Assembly (NCBI GenBank): GCA_037447655.1
Contig: JBBHKE010002525.1
Coordinates: forward strand, 1 to 11,234
From: Zygnema cylindricum
Taxonomy: Eukaryota > Streptophyta > Zygnematophyceae > Zygnematales > Zygnemataceae
Reading direction: 5' to 3'
Length of the DNA: 11,234 bases
Shown in pieces: positions 1-7,462 of this stretch. Each line of letters opens with the position of its first letter. Positions within the stretch are counted from its first letter, which is position 1. The translations under genes were made by a program, and so were the position numbers. The notes below the pieces were generated by a model. It was not told the origin of the DNA. It was given only the letters and a program-made list of their open reading frames with translations, and searched no databases.

Positions 1-411
1 AAAGAGTTGTTTTGTCCTTCGGATGCTTAACCCTTTTTTTTATTTTTGGGTAAAGAATTGGTAAAACTCACAAAGGAAAATTGACATTTGCGGTTGAAAA
101 ATAATAAAAAAACATTTTTTTATTTTCGAGGAAAAAGTTTTCCTAAGAACTTTAGAACTACTTTTTTCTCAACCTTTAGAGGACAAAGGAAACCTTGAAC
201 AATATTATTAATGTAAGACAAAAAAGTATGTTCTATTTAAAGTGCCTAAAAAGTTGAGAGACTTTTGTTATTTTTTGTTTTTACTTTTGTCCCTATTTTT
301 TTTATGTGGGGGCCGAGAGAGGGAGAGCGAGAGATGTTTAGAGAGGGCGGGAGAGGGATAGAGAGGGGGAAAGAGAAAAGGTGGTGGGGGGGGGGAAGGA
401 GGAGAGAGGTG
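1..411 (+). repeat. Left outer arm of a large inverted repeat
   Basis: This stretch is the reverse complement of about 2945-3352. From 1 to about 310 I see only scattered substitutions and small indels by eye, at a rough visual identity above 95 percent. The purine-rich inner part (about 311-411) is more diverged. The arm already matches at the window's first bases, so it may continue upstream. It contains no credible gene; the frames open on both strands are low complexity. The arm is interrupted after 411 and resumes at 1743. Confidence 0.95.
345..369 (+). other. Potential G-quadruplex motif
   Basis: Four G-runs lie at 345-347, 349-351, 355-357 and 365-369, separated by loops of 1, 3 and 7 bases, which meets the usual G3+N1-7 rule. 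A further run of ten G lies at 386-395. The corresponding part of the right arm (complement of about 2985-3015) has lost the first runs. Folding is inferred from the pattern only. Confidence 0.5.
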
Positions 412-593
412 TTGATATTTGTGTATTTTCTAGGTCTATACTGGGATAGAAAAAGGCAGAGGAAGTTTGTCTCTAACTCCTTTCTCCATGCCCCCACACT
501 TGTTGTAGCCACTAAAGGCTTAAGAAGGAGCTAGAGTCATGGCTGCCAAAGCTCTCTAGAGAAAAAAAGCGTAGGTTTGGTAGATTTACCACA

Positions 594-701
594 AAAGGTA
601 TTTGATGGACACAGGATTTGATCCTGGTACCTACCGTCCATCAAAAGAAAGGTATTTGATAGACACAGGATTTGATCCTGGTACCTACCGTCCATCAAAA
701 G
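594..701 (-). repeat. Tandem pair of 54-bp tRNA-like hairpin units
   Basis: Two units (594-647 and 648-701) differ at very few positions. In unit 1, TTTGATGGAC (601-610) pairs with GTCCATCAAA (636-645), and inside it CAGGAT (612-617) pairs with ATCCTG (621-626) around a 3-base loop. Unit 2 has the same stems at 655-664/690-699 and 666-671/675-680 with one mismatch. On the minus strand the inner hairpin holds GGATCAAATCC, close to the pol III B-box GGTTCRANNCC, and the outer stem sits where an acceptor stem would be. D and anticodon arms are absent. They look like T-arm plus acceptor minihelices, perhaps derived from a tRNA. Function is unknown. Confidence 0.7.
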
Positions 702-811
702 ACGTTAGCTTTAACATATAATCTAGGACCAATGTTGAGATATATAGGGTACAATAGGTATATAAAGGTTCATACGTAGACAATACCAACTAAGAGAGGA
801 CCAAAACTTTA

Positions 812-885
812 CCTTTGCCCAGATTTGAACCTGGGTCTGCGAACCACTAGTCATTTGAATTGTCCACTAAGGCGCTGACAACTGA
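812..885 (-). other. Degenerate tRNA-like sequence (SINE head or tRNA relic)
   Basis: On the minus strand GGTTCAAATCT (complement of 821-831) is a good B-box, flanked by a 5-bp T-stem (818-822 with 831-835). An A-box-like CCTTAGTGG (complement of 863-871) lies about 32 bases upstream, which is tRNA-like spacing. The anticodon stem does not pair, the T-loop has 8 bases instead of 7, and the region following the T-stem has no matching 5' acceptor strand. This is therefore a relic or a tRNA-derived SINE promoter, not a working tRNA gene. Confidence 0.45.
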
Positions 886-1144
886 TAGGCGTATGTGGAT
901 CGATGTTTTGATACAATGTTAGTGACAACGCTTTCATTTAATGGACCAAATTGACGTCGGTAGAATTTCAAAGAATGTGAAAAATGACGATGGCCTTAGA
1001 AATTCAACGGCCGGAAAAAGATTTGGCGCGTTGTCAAGATCGAACGGCTGACGTTGATCGCCGTATTTCAAACGGACGGCACACATGAGTGTCGGCCTGC
1101 CCGAATGGCTATTTTGGCGACACTTCGCAAAAATGGAGGAAAAT

Positions 1145-1156
1145 GACACGTGGCAC
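1145..1156. promoter_or_regulatory. G-box (GACACGTGGCAC)
   Basis: The core CACGTG is at 1147-1152 and has the ACACGTGGC context preferred by plant bZIP factors such as ABRE- and G-box-binding proteins. It lies about 210 bases upstream of the TATA box at 1362, in the position of an LTR U3 enhancer. Binding is inferred from the motif alone. Confidence 0.45.
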
Positions 1157-1206
1157 CATCCTATAGGATATCGGAGAAGAAAGCGACAGAATGGCGATGA
1201 CTTATT

Positions 1207-1218
1207 TGCCACGTGGCA
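1207..1218. promoter_or_regulatory. Perfect 12-bp G-box palindrome
   Basis: TGCCACGTGGCA is a perfect palindrome with core CACGTG at 1210-1215. It is the second G-box within 63 bases, and paired G-boxes are a common plant promoter arrangement. Its position upstream of the TATA box supports a promoter inside the inserted element. Confidence 0.5.
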
Positions 1219-1361
1219 GACCGAGAGTGGTGCTGCATAATTCCTTGCATAAAGTACGGCGGCTATCGTACTTTGTGTGTAAATTATACAGTGTATGATA
1301 AATTGCGTAGGTTCTTAGTACTTAGACATTTTTGGAAGCCCTCTCTCCTAGAGGCATTCTC

Positions 1362-1368
1362 TATAAAT
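1362..1368 (+). promoter_or_regulatory. Candidate TATA box of the inserted element
   Basis: TATAAAT occurs in a locally GC-richer setting (TCTCTATAAATCG), about 145 bases downstream of the second G-box. Transcription would be expected to start near 1390-1400. No coding frame of note follows; the 73-codon frame reaching 1553 starts only at a TTG. Confidence 0.4.
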
Positions 1369-1742
1369 CGTTGTCTTTGAACAGCCATAACAAAATGCTC
1401 AGGGGAGCAAATTCAGTGATTCTTTTTTCTGCGGACTCACGGGAGTCTAAGCTACACAAAGGTGTAGTCGGTCAGAGGTTTTTGCTTTCCAGGATGGCTG
1501 CATTTCTAAGGGAAAGCCAAAGTGGGAAATCTTATCCAAAACTTATATTCTAACTTTGCATTATGTGGTGGAACGTAGAAGACAAAAAGTTTTCTTTCAC
1601 AAGGGTGAAGTAGTATTGGGGTTCTGATTGTCAGGGTGTCAATCATTTGGGTTTATATCAAGTTGGAGTCAGCACTATCTAGATTAGCTTCTTTTGGATC
1701 TGCAAATTTTGTGGGGGAATGGAACCCATAGAATTTTAACAT

Positions 1743-1904
1743 GGTGACAAGGATGGGATGAGCGATAAGTGGCGAAGGGCGAAGCTGGGTTGGGGAGGTT
1801 GAAGTTATGGCGAAGTATCAGTAGTATATAGAAAAATGTACAAAAAATTTCCTCAAGATTTGTTGATGTTTTTGTTAAGGTTCTTTCATTTACATATATT
1901 TTTT
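1743..1904 (+). repeat. Left inner arm of the large inverted repeat
   Basis: This is the reverse complement of about 2785-2944 and continues the arm interrupted at 411. Similarity is plain but lower than in 1-310, with substitutions every 10-15 bases. A shared block is GATGAGCGATAAGTGGCGAA. The match ends in a T-run near 1904, which marks the edge of the palindrome spacer. Confidence 0.9.
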
Positions 1905-2132
1905 AATTACTTGAAAAAAGGTAGAAATGTTGTAGTAGAGAAAAAAAAATAAAAAAAATGGTCTCTATGTTGAGAATGTGCAAGAGTGAAAGTTTTGCTC
2001 TTGGTGAATAATGAACATCTCGAATGTTGCTTTTCTTCTTCTTTAAAACTCTTTATGGTTTTTTTTCCGTTGTTGTCGTCATATATTTTTATTATTTGCA
2101 TTCACATCTTTGAAGAATGTCAATCGTTGTAT

Positions 2133-2173
2133 GAGAGAAAGAGAAAAAAAGAGAAAGAGAGAAAGAGAGGAAG
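2133..2173 (+). repeat. Pure purine tract (41 bp)
   Basis: An uninterrupted run of A and G built of GAGAAA-like units. It could pair with the pyrimidine tract at 2304-2417 of the same spacer, giving an inner stem. Confidence 0.8.
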
Positions 2174-2303
2174 TATTACGAAAAATGAAATCATTTTTCA
2201 ATTTATTATGGTTGTATTTTCCATTCGATCAATAATGACAAATTCATTATCAAACACTTCGAGCCCGAAAATTCAAACACAGTTAAGCTTGATTATCTTT
2301 TAG

Positions 2304-2417
2304 CCTCCCTCTCTCTCCCCCTCTCCCTCTCCATCTCCCTCTCCCTCTCACTCTCCCTCCCTTTCTTTTCCCTCCTCTCTCTCATTTCCCTTTCTTTATC
2401 CCTCTCTCTCTCTCTCT
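2304..2417 (+). repeat. Long pyrimidine tract, CTCTCC-like repeats
   Basis: About 114 bases of nearly pure C and T, with only about four A interruptions. It begins as CTCCCT/CTCTCC units and ends as a (CT)n run. Mirror symmetry in such tracts allows triplex (H-DNA) formation in principle. It is also a typical plant low-complexity repeat. Confidence 0.85.
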
Positions 2418-2784
2418 AAAGCAATCTGAGTTAATGTGAATCACTAATACAAAACTGTAACAAGACTTCCATAAGGAAGCACGATGGTAAACCATCTAAG
2501 TTTACATGGGAACAAATTTAATACTAATTATTGTTAATGAATTATAAAAAACAGAAATAACAAACAGATAAACGAAAACCGAAGACACCGAATGTGAAGC
2601 ATTGGCAAATCCCAGGGGAAGAAGAATCAAGTAGACAATACACAAGATTTATCGAATACGAAACAATTGAAAGACCAAAAGTGAACCAAGGCAAAAAGAG
2701 AACAAGGGAAAAAGACAAAAACACAAAAATACAGGGCAAATCACAAGACAAAATGATGATGTCGGCGACACAGACAATATCGAG

Positions 2785-3352
2785 AAAAAATATATATACA
2801 TGAAAGAACCTTAACAAAAACATCAACAAATCCTCAAGAAAAAGTTTATACATTTTTCTATATACTACTGATACTTCGAAATAACTTCAACCTCCCTAAC
2901 CCAGCTCTGCCCTTCGCCACTTATCGCTCATCCTATCCCTATCACCCTCTCTCCTCCTTTCCCTCCCCCATCACTTTCTCTCTTTCCCCCTCTCTATCCC
3001 TCTACCGCCATCTCTAAACCTCTCCCCGCTCTCCCTCTCTCGACCCCCACATAAAAAAATAGGGACAAAAGTAAAAACAAAAAATAACAAAAGTCTCTCA
3101 ACTTTTTAGGCACTTTAAATAGAACATACTTTTTTGTCTTACATTAATAACATTGTTCAAAGTTTCCTTTGTCCTCTAAAGGTTGAGAAAAAAATAGTTT
3201 AAAGTTCTTAGGAAAACTTTTTCCTCGAAAATAAAAAAATGTTTTTTTATTATTTTTCAACCGCAAATGTCAATTTTCCTTTGTGAGTTTTACCAATTCT
3301 TTACCCAAAAATAAAACAAAGGGTTAAGCATCCGAAGGATAAAACAACTCTT
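2785..3352 (-). repeat. Uninterrupted right arm of the large inverted repeat
   Basis: About 568 bases form the reverse complement of 1743-1904 followed by 1-411. Because this arm is continuous where the left one is split by 1.33 kb, it records the state before insertion; its empty-site sequence around 2944 reads GAGGGTGATAGG on the minus strand. It contains no gene. The similarity can be followed to 3352, where comparison stops because the window starts. Confidence 0.95.
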
Positions 3353-3600
3353 ACTAAACAAAAAAAAATGATAAAAATAAAAAGATAAAAAAATGAAGAC
3401 CAAAGTACGAATTTTACGTACTTTTTTAGATGATTTCCTTGTGTATGAGAGGCATGATTCATCAGAGTTTGCGTGTAAAAAGAGAGTGAGAGGGAGAAGG
3501 ACAAAGAGGAAAAGGAATTAGGACTTGTGTCGATCAAAGTCTTCTCGAGGATTTTTCTTTTTGATTCCAAACTGTTAAAACTTTATTTACTTATTGTCTT
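3353..3600. other. AT-rich linker with a small perfect hairpin
   Basis: No gene is seen. AAAGTACG (3402-3409) and CGTACTTT (3417-3424) form a perfect 8-bp stem with a 7-base loop. A purine-rich stretch follows at about 3478-3520. This linker separates the two large foldback structures. Confidence 0.5.
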
Positions 3601-4179
3601 CTAGTTTAGATTTTTTGCTTCAATTCTCTATAAATGATAAAAAAATGGAGAAAGAGAGGGGTGGAGAGCGAAAGAGGGAGAAAAAAAAAAAGAAAAAAAT
3701 AATAATAAATAGATTGATAAGAGATTGTTTGAAAAACCTTTTTCTCTTTCTTTTTGTTTTTATGTATCTTTTCTTTTGTGACCTGTTTTTTGTTTTGTCT
3801 TTTTTTTTTTCTATTTGGCTTCCACTTTTTTCTTTTGTGTATTGTATTTTGCTTCTCCATCTCTCTTTTTTTCTCTCTCTTCACTTAAATTTGCTTTTGC
3901 TTATGTTTCACTTAAATTTGCTTTTGCTTATGCTTGTGTATTTAGCTTCTTCTGTTTTTTACTTTTCTCTCTCTCTTTTTACGAACGATGAGCGAAAATT
4001 AATTTGTTTTGCTTATTAGATGTTTATTTGCAAAATTATTAAACTGTTGATTCCCGACCCTCTTCTCCCACTCTTCATCTCCTAATTTTTTTTATACTTT
4101 TAGCTTTCTCTTCTTCTTCTTCCATCTCTTCTATTTTGGTTCCTTTATGATCCACGACCTCATTTTATGTTTTTTTTTG
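3601..4179 (+). repeat. Diverged outer left flank of the second foldback
   Basis: This is T- and CT-rich DNA whose frames (one of 141 codons from 3594, one of 92 codons on the minus strand) are only low complexity: Phe/Leu-rich or Lys-rich. About 3830-4150 weakly matches the reverse complement of about 5340-5770, including blocks such as TTGTATTTTGCTT and AAATTTGCTTTTGCTTA. A 27-base unit is duplicated at 3881-3934. The long pairing is suggestive rather than proven, because simple sequence inflates it. Confidence 0.45.
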
Positions 4180-4475
4180 AAAAATGAATAGAGTGGAATG
4201 AACACTCAGAATGTTCACAAAATAGAAGGTCGAGAAGAATGGAAAGTAGAGGAGACCTAAGAGGAGACAAAGGAGGATAAAATAGTACGGAAAAAGTGTT
4301 TACTAAAATAAAAAATATATATATATATCTTACTAAAAAGAACAATAGATAAAAACAAAATAACCCTAATTTTTCTTTATACAACTCAATTTCACATACT
4401 AGCACCTTGTGTTTTATTTATTTACAACTCCATTTTACGTTTTTACGATTTAACATTTTTTATTTAATTAGATAA
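4180..4475 (+). repeat. Inner left arm of the second foldback (copy F1)
   Basis: This matches the reverse complement of about 4905-5195 along its length. Examples are AGAATGTT near 4208, GAGACAAAGGAGGA near 4263, and AACTCAATTTCACATACT near 4383. Divergence and indels are substantial, and a (TA)n run at 4315-4328 is specific to this copy. No gene is present; the 81-codon minus-strand frame is hydrophobic low complexity. Confidence 0.75.
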
Positions 4476-4481
4476 TGTATA

Positions 4482-4610
4482 TAATAAAACATAGGGTATA
4501 AGTATGTGAAATTGAGTTATATCGAGATAAAATAAGGGTTTCTTTGTTTTTATCAATTTTTTTTATTTTTGTAAGAAATCTTTTTTTAGTTTTAGTAAAG
4601 ACTGTAACTG
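4482..4610 (-). repeat. Inner reverse copy R1
   Basis: This is the reverse complement of F1 around 4300-4410: it carries AAGTATGTGAAATTGAGTTA and then a TTTGTTTTTATC block and TTAGTTTTAGTAAAG. It lacks the part of F1 that contains the ACGTTTTTACGAT block. F1 and R1 form a compact stem-loop with a loop of about 60 bases. Confidence 0.75.
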
Positions 4611-4624
4611 TACTATTATACATA

Positions 4625-4752
4625 ATTAAAAAAAAAAAAAAACAACATAACCTAATTTTTTGTCTCGATAATATTCAATTTCATATACTTACACCATGTG
4701 TTTGATTTCGCTAGAACTCACTTTTACGTTTTTACGATCTAACATTTTATAT
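4625..4752 (+). repeat. Inner forward copy F2
   Basis: This lies in the same orientation as F1, with TCAATTTCATATACTTACAC near 4675 and ACGTTTTTACGATCTAACAT near 4726. It starts in a run of A and ends at the TA-rich centre. It pairs with R2 at 4909-5034. Confidence 0.75.
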
Positions 4753-4910
4753 ATATACATATATAATAATGTATATATATACATTATATAATTATGTATG
4801 AATATAATATACTTATATATACATGCATATATATTTTATTATATTATATTATATTATATATATATATTATAAAAATATCTATATAGATATATAAATACAT
4901 AATTATATAA
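4745..4910. repeat. TA-rich centre of the foldback
   Basis: Almost only A and T for about 165 bases, with (TA)n and ATTAT repeats and many short self-complementary pieces. It forms the loop between F2 and R2 and may extrude as a cruciform. Such sequence is unstable and often breaks assemblies. Confidence 0.85.
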
Positions 4911-5199
4911 TGTTAATCGTAAAAACGTCAAATTGAGTCATAACAAAATAAAACACAACGTGTAAGTATGTGAAATTGAGTGTATCGAGATAAAGTTAAA
5001 GTTATTTTGTTTTTATCGTTTTTATTTGTTTTAGTAATTCATTTATCTTTTTAGTGTAGTAAAAACTTTATTTGTACTATTTCGTCTTCCTTTGTCTCTT
5101 TTTATGTCTTCTCCACTCTAATTTCTTCTAAATCCTCTATTTGAACCCTCTTTTTGTCAACATTCTAAATGTTCGTTTGACTTTCTTTCTCTTCCCCGC
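4909..5199 (-). repeat. Inner right arm of the second foldback (copy R2)
   Basis: This is the reverse complement of F2 (4909-5034) and, further out, of the outer part of F1 (about 5060-5190 against 4190-4300). It therefore closes the whole structure. AAGTATGTGAAATTGAGT near 4964 is nearly identical to R1. No gene is present. Confidence 0.75.
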
Positions 5200-5440
5200 A
5201 AAAAACAATAAAAGGTAAAGTGAAGTAAAATGGATAGTGATAGAACTAAAAAAGATTAAGAGAGAGAGGCAAATAAAAGATAATGCGAAGTAAAATGAAT
5301 AGATGAAAGAATTAAAAAATATTAAGAGAGAGAGAAGGAAAAAACAATAAAAGGTAAAATAAAGTAAAATGGATGATTGTATGAATCAAAATAGATAGAT
5401 GAGTGAGGGAACTAAAAAAACCAACAGAGAGAGATGGATG
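5200..5440 (+). repeat. Three tandem copies of a unit of about 70 bp
   Basis: Copies begin near 5200, 5270 and 5339. Each has an AATAAAAG block, then AAGTAAAATG, then AACTAAAAAA-like sequence and a (GA)n run. They are diverged and purine-rich, and lie on the outer right flank of the second foldback. Confidence 0.65.
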
Positions 5441-5578
5441 AGCAAAAGAGAGGAAGATGAAGATAAAGTTAAGGTAGAGGTAAAATTAAGGTAGAGGCAG
5501 AGAGAAAAGGAAAACAAGAAAGAGAGAGAGAGGGAGAGAAGAAGAGGTAAAGAAAAATAAATACTTTTATTAACAAAT

Positions 5579-5690
5579 ATAACTTTCATAAGTGTAATAA
5601 CTTTGCAAATGGAGAACATACAATTGATAACTATAACTTTCATAAGTGTAATAACTTTGCAAATGGAGAACATGCAATTGATAACTATAA
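5579..5690 (+). repeat. 54-bp tandem duplication
   Basis: Two copies with a period of exactly 54 bases (for example AACTTTCATA at 5581 and 5635) differ visibly at one base (CATACAATT versus CATGCAATT). The near identity shows a recent duplication, younger than the surrounding foldback. Because 54 is a multiple of 3 it also repeats 18 codons in a minus-strand frame (5386-5775), which otherwise looks non-coding. Confidence 0.9.
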
Positions 5691-5799
5691 GCAAAATCAA
5701 ATTTGAGTGAGGAGAGAAAAAAAATGAGAGAGAGATAAGTAAAATACAATAAAAACTAAACATAAAAATTAACAAATAAAAGTAACAGAAAAATGATAG

Positions 5800-7045
5800 A
5801 AAAACCTACAGGTTTTAAATGTCAAAGCACATTTTGTAGTCATCAGCTTGTATTTTTTTAGTCGCTCAACAATAGAATTTTATATTATATATAAAGGATA
5901 AATTTAATTCATTTAAAAATAGTTATTCTAATAAAAAAAAAATAGATTTTGACAAAATTTATAAATATCAAATAAATTTAAACTTTTGCAAAATTTAGCT
6001 AAAAATAAGATATATATATATATAGTTTATTGTAATGTCTACACATTTTTCAGCTAAAAAAAAAAAGAAATTAGATAGCTATTATCCTTGTATTGAGAAT
6101 TAAAGATTCATTAAATTAAATAATAAATTACGTAAAAAAATATATATATATTAAAAACAAAAAAAAAAAAAAAAATTATGAATAAAATGTTTGAATTAAA
6201 ATGTTTGTGTTTAGAACCAAAAATGAGATAATGTCTAGAAAAACAAAAAATAGAAAAAACGATATTAGTTTTTTTATTATGCACCTTCCTTTTCTCTTTG
6301 TCTTGTCGTGTTTTTTTTTTTTTTGTAAAGTGTTATTTTCTTCTTTTTCGTTACACTAACATCCATTGAACGTATGTTTATAACTTTTTGAGTTCTTATT
6401 CTGTAAGATTTATTTGATTATTCTATGTTTATTATTAACAGTTCACTATAACATTTTACCTCTTTCGTTTTTTTATGCTCTTTTGTTTTTTTATGCATAA
6501 ATATTGGATATAAAAAATTTCTTATTGTTTTTGATTTTTTTGTAGACCATGTTTAAAACTAAAAGAATAAAATAAAAAAACGAAATAAATTGAAAGGAAA
6601 ACAATTAAGTGAAAAAAACTATGTAAGCAATTAAGTGAAAGAAACCATGTGAAAGATAATATGTTTGTTTTAAGTAGTACATCGAAAATTCACCAGTATT
6701 AAAATAAATAAGTTATTTAATTGTAAATTACTATTCACATTAAATATAAATGAGCACATAGTTTGATTCAAATGATTGTATAAAACTTTTATCTTATTAA
6801 TAGTCTTTGTGAAGCAATCAAGAAAAAAAACCATGTGAAAGATTATATGTCTGGAGCTATAAAAATAAAATTAGACGAAACAAAAAAAAATGTTTCTTCA
6901 TTGAAATTTTTTCGCTTCTTGTAAATTTATTATTCGGTAAAAAAAATGAAATCAAAAAAACAGGTAAAAAATGCGAGTGTCAAATATACAAAAATTATCA
7001 AGTAAAAGATGAAATCGAAAGGAAATATACAAGATATGGTTGCCA
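5800..7045. other. AT-rich DNA without a gene
   Basis: I see no coding frame of interest. There are short (TA)n runs near 6011 and 6140, A/T homopolymers near 6155 and 6310, and three diverged direct repeats around CAATTAAGTGAAAGAAACCATGTGAAAGAT (about 6603, 6628 and 6815). A pol II transcript cannot be excluded but nothing supports one. Confidence 0.6.
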
Positions 7046-7462
7046 TTTGTAGGTTTAGATTTATGAAAAACTGAATCTTCACAAAAAAAACTGAATCTTG
7101 AGAAAATAACTGAATCTTTAAGAATAAAAATTGAGGGATAAAGAAGTGAGGGATAATGAAGTTTTGTAGGTTTAAATTTATGAAAAATTGAATTTTCATA
7201 AAAAAAAAACTGAATCTTCAGAAAATAACTGAATTTTAAAGAATGTAAACTGAGGGATAATGAAGTAAGCGAGCGAGTTAGCAGTGTGGTCACCAATTTA
7301 TATTAAACAAAAGAGAAATTAAACTAAAAAACAGAATCTTGAGAAAAAAACTGAATTTTGAGAAAATAACTGAATCTTAAAGAATGTAAACTGAGGGATA
7401 ATGAAGTGAGCGAGTTAGCAATGTGGTCACCAATTTATATTAAACAAAACAGAAATTAAACC
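7046..7462 (+). repeat. Three diverged tandem copies of about 115-165 bp
   Basis: Copies run at about 7046-7162, 7163-7325 and 7326-7462. Copies 2 and 3 share a long nearly identical tail that includes GTGGTCACCAATTTATATTA, and all three carry two or three subunits like AACTGAATCTTGAGAAAAT and a GAGGGATAATGAAG block. Copy 1 lacks the GTGGTCACC tail; copy 3 lacks the GTAGGTTTA head. Minus-strand frames of 89 and 114 codons here are repeats of Phe-rich sequence, not a recognisable protein. Confidence 0.85.

Larger units (their letters stand above)
412..1742. mobile_element. 1.33-kb insertion in the palindrome arm, possible solo LTR
   Basis: The other arm of the palindrome runs straight through this point, so 412-1742 is an insertion into an already formed arm. 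GGTG occurs at both junctions (408-411 and 1743-1746) and once in the uninterrupted arm, as expected of a short target duplication; AGGTG/TGGTG would be a 5-bp version with one mismatch. The ends read TGTTGATA (from 410) and TTTTAACA (to 1741), like the TG...CA ends of an LTR. Inside are two G-boxes and a TATA box, the usual contents of a plant LTR U3 region. I see no gag or pol, no internal domain and no second LTR, so a solo LTR is the best guess. The exact borders are uncertain by a few bases because TG may be shared between element and duplication. An unrelated insertion is the alternative. Confidence 0.6.
1905..2784. other. Spacer of the palindrome, no gene seen
   Basis: This unpaired centre has a T-rich left part, a purine tract, a long pyrimidine tract, two tiny hairpins (2466-2479 and 2483-2496, each with a 5-bp stem and 4-base loop), and an A-rich part (2540-2784). 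The A-rich part holds a 69-codon hydrophilic frame that begins only at a GTG. The spacer shows no transposase, reverse transcriptase or other recognisable domain, which fits a non-autonomous foldback element or a simple inverted duplication. Confidence 0.6.

Noticed and set aside
246-534. Overlapping open frames of 88 and 89 codons on both strands
   Set aside because: They lie in the purine-rich part of a palindrome arm; the peptides are Arg/Gly/Glu or Ser/Pro low complexity and the frame is not kept in the other arm.
812-885. Functional tRNA gene on the minus strand
   Set aside because: Acceptor and anticodon stems do not pair and the T-loop is one base too long, so I report only a tRNA-like relic.
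934-1212. 92-codon minus-strand frame in the GC-richer insert
   Set aside because: It covers the G-box region of the LTR-like insert, resembles no domain I know, and its length is unremarkable for this composition.
1986-2303. 105-codon plus-strand frame in the palindrome spacer
   Set aside because: It contains a Lys/Arg/Glu run from the purine tract and otherwise hydrophobic simple sequence; it has no start context or domain.
2594-2803. 69-codon hydrophilic frame in the A-rich spacer
   Set aside because: Only a GTG start, composition set by A-richness, and no recognisable motif, although it looks more protein-like than its neighbours.
3402-3424. Bacterial-type terminator (8-bp stem followed by T-rich DNA)
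   Set aside because: The stem is AT-rich, no gene ends there, and the window is eukaryotic.
3594-4019. 141-codon frame, apparent multi-pass membrane protein
   Set aside because: Phe/Leu/Ser runs come from T-rich and CT-rich DNA and contain a 27-base duplication; the opposite strand is open too.
5200-5690. CRISPR-like array
   Set aside because: The repeats are adjacent tandem copies without unique spacers, in a eukaryotic low-complexity setting.
5386-5775. 129-codon hydrophobic minus-strand frame
   Set aside because: Low complexity, with an 18-residue repeat explained by the 54-bp tandem duplication.
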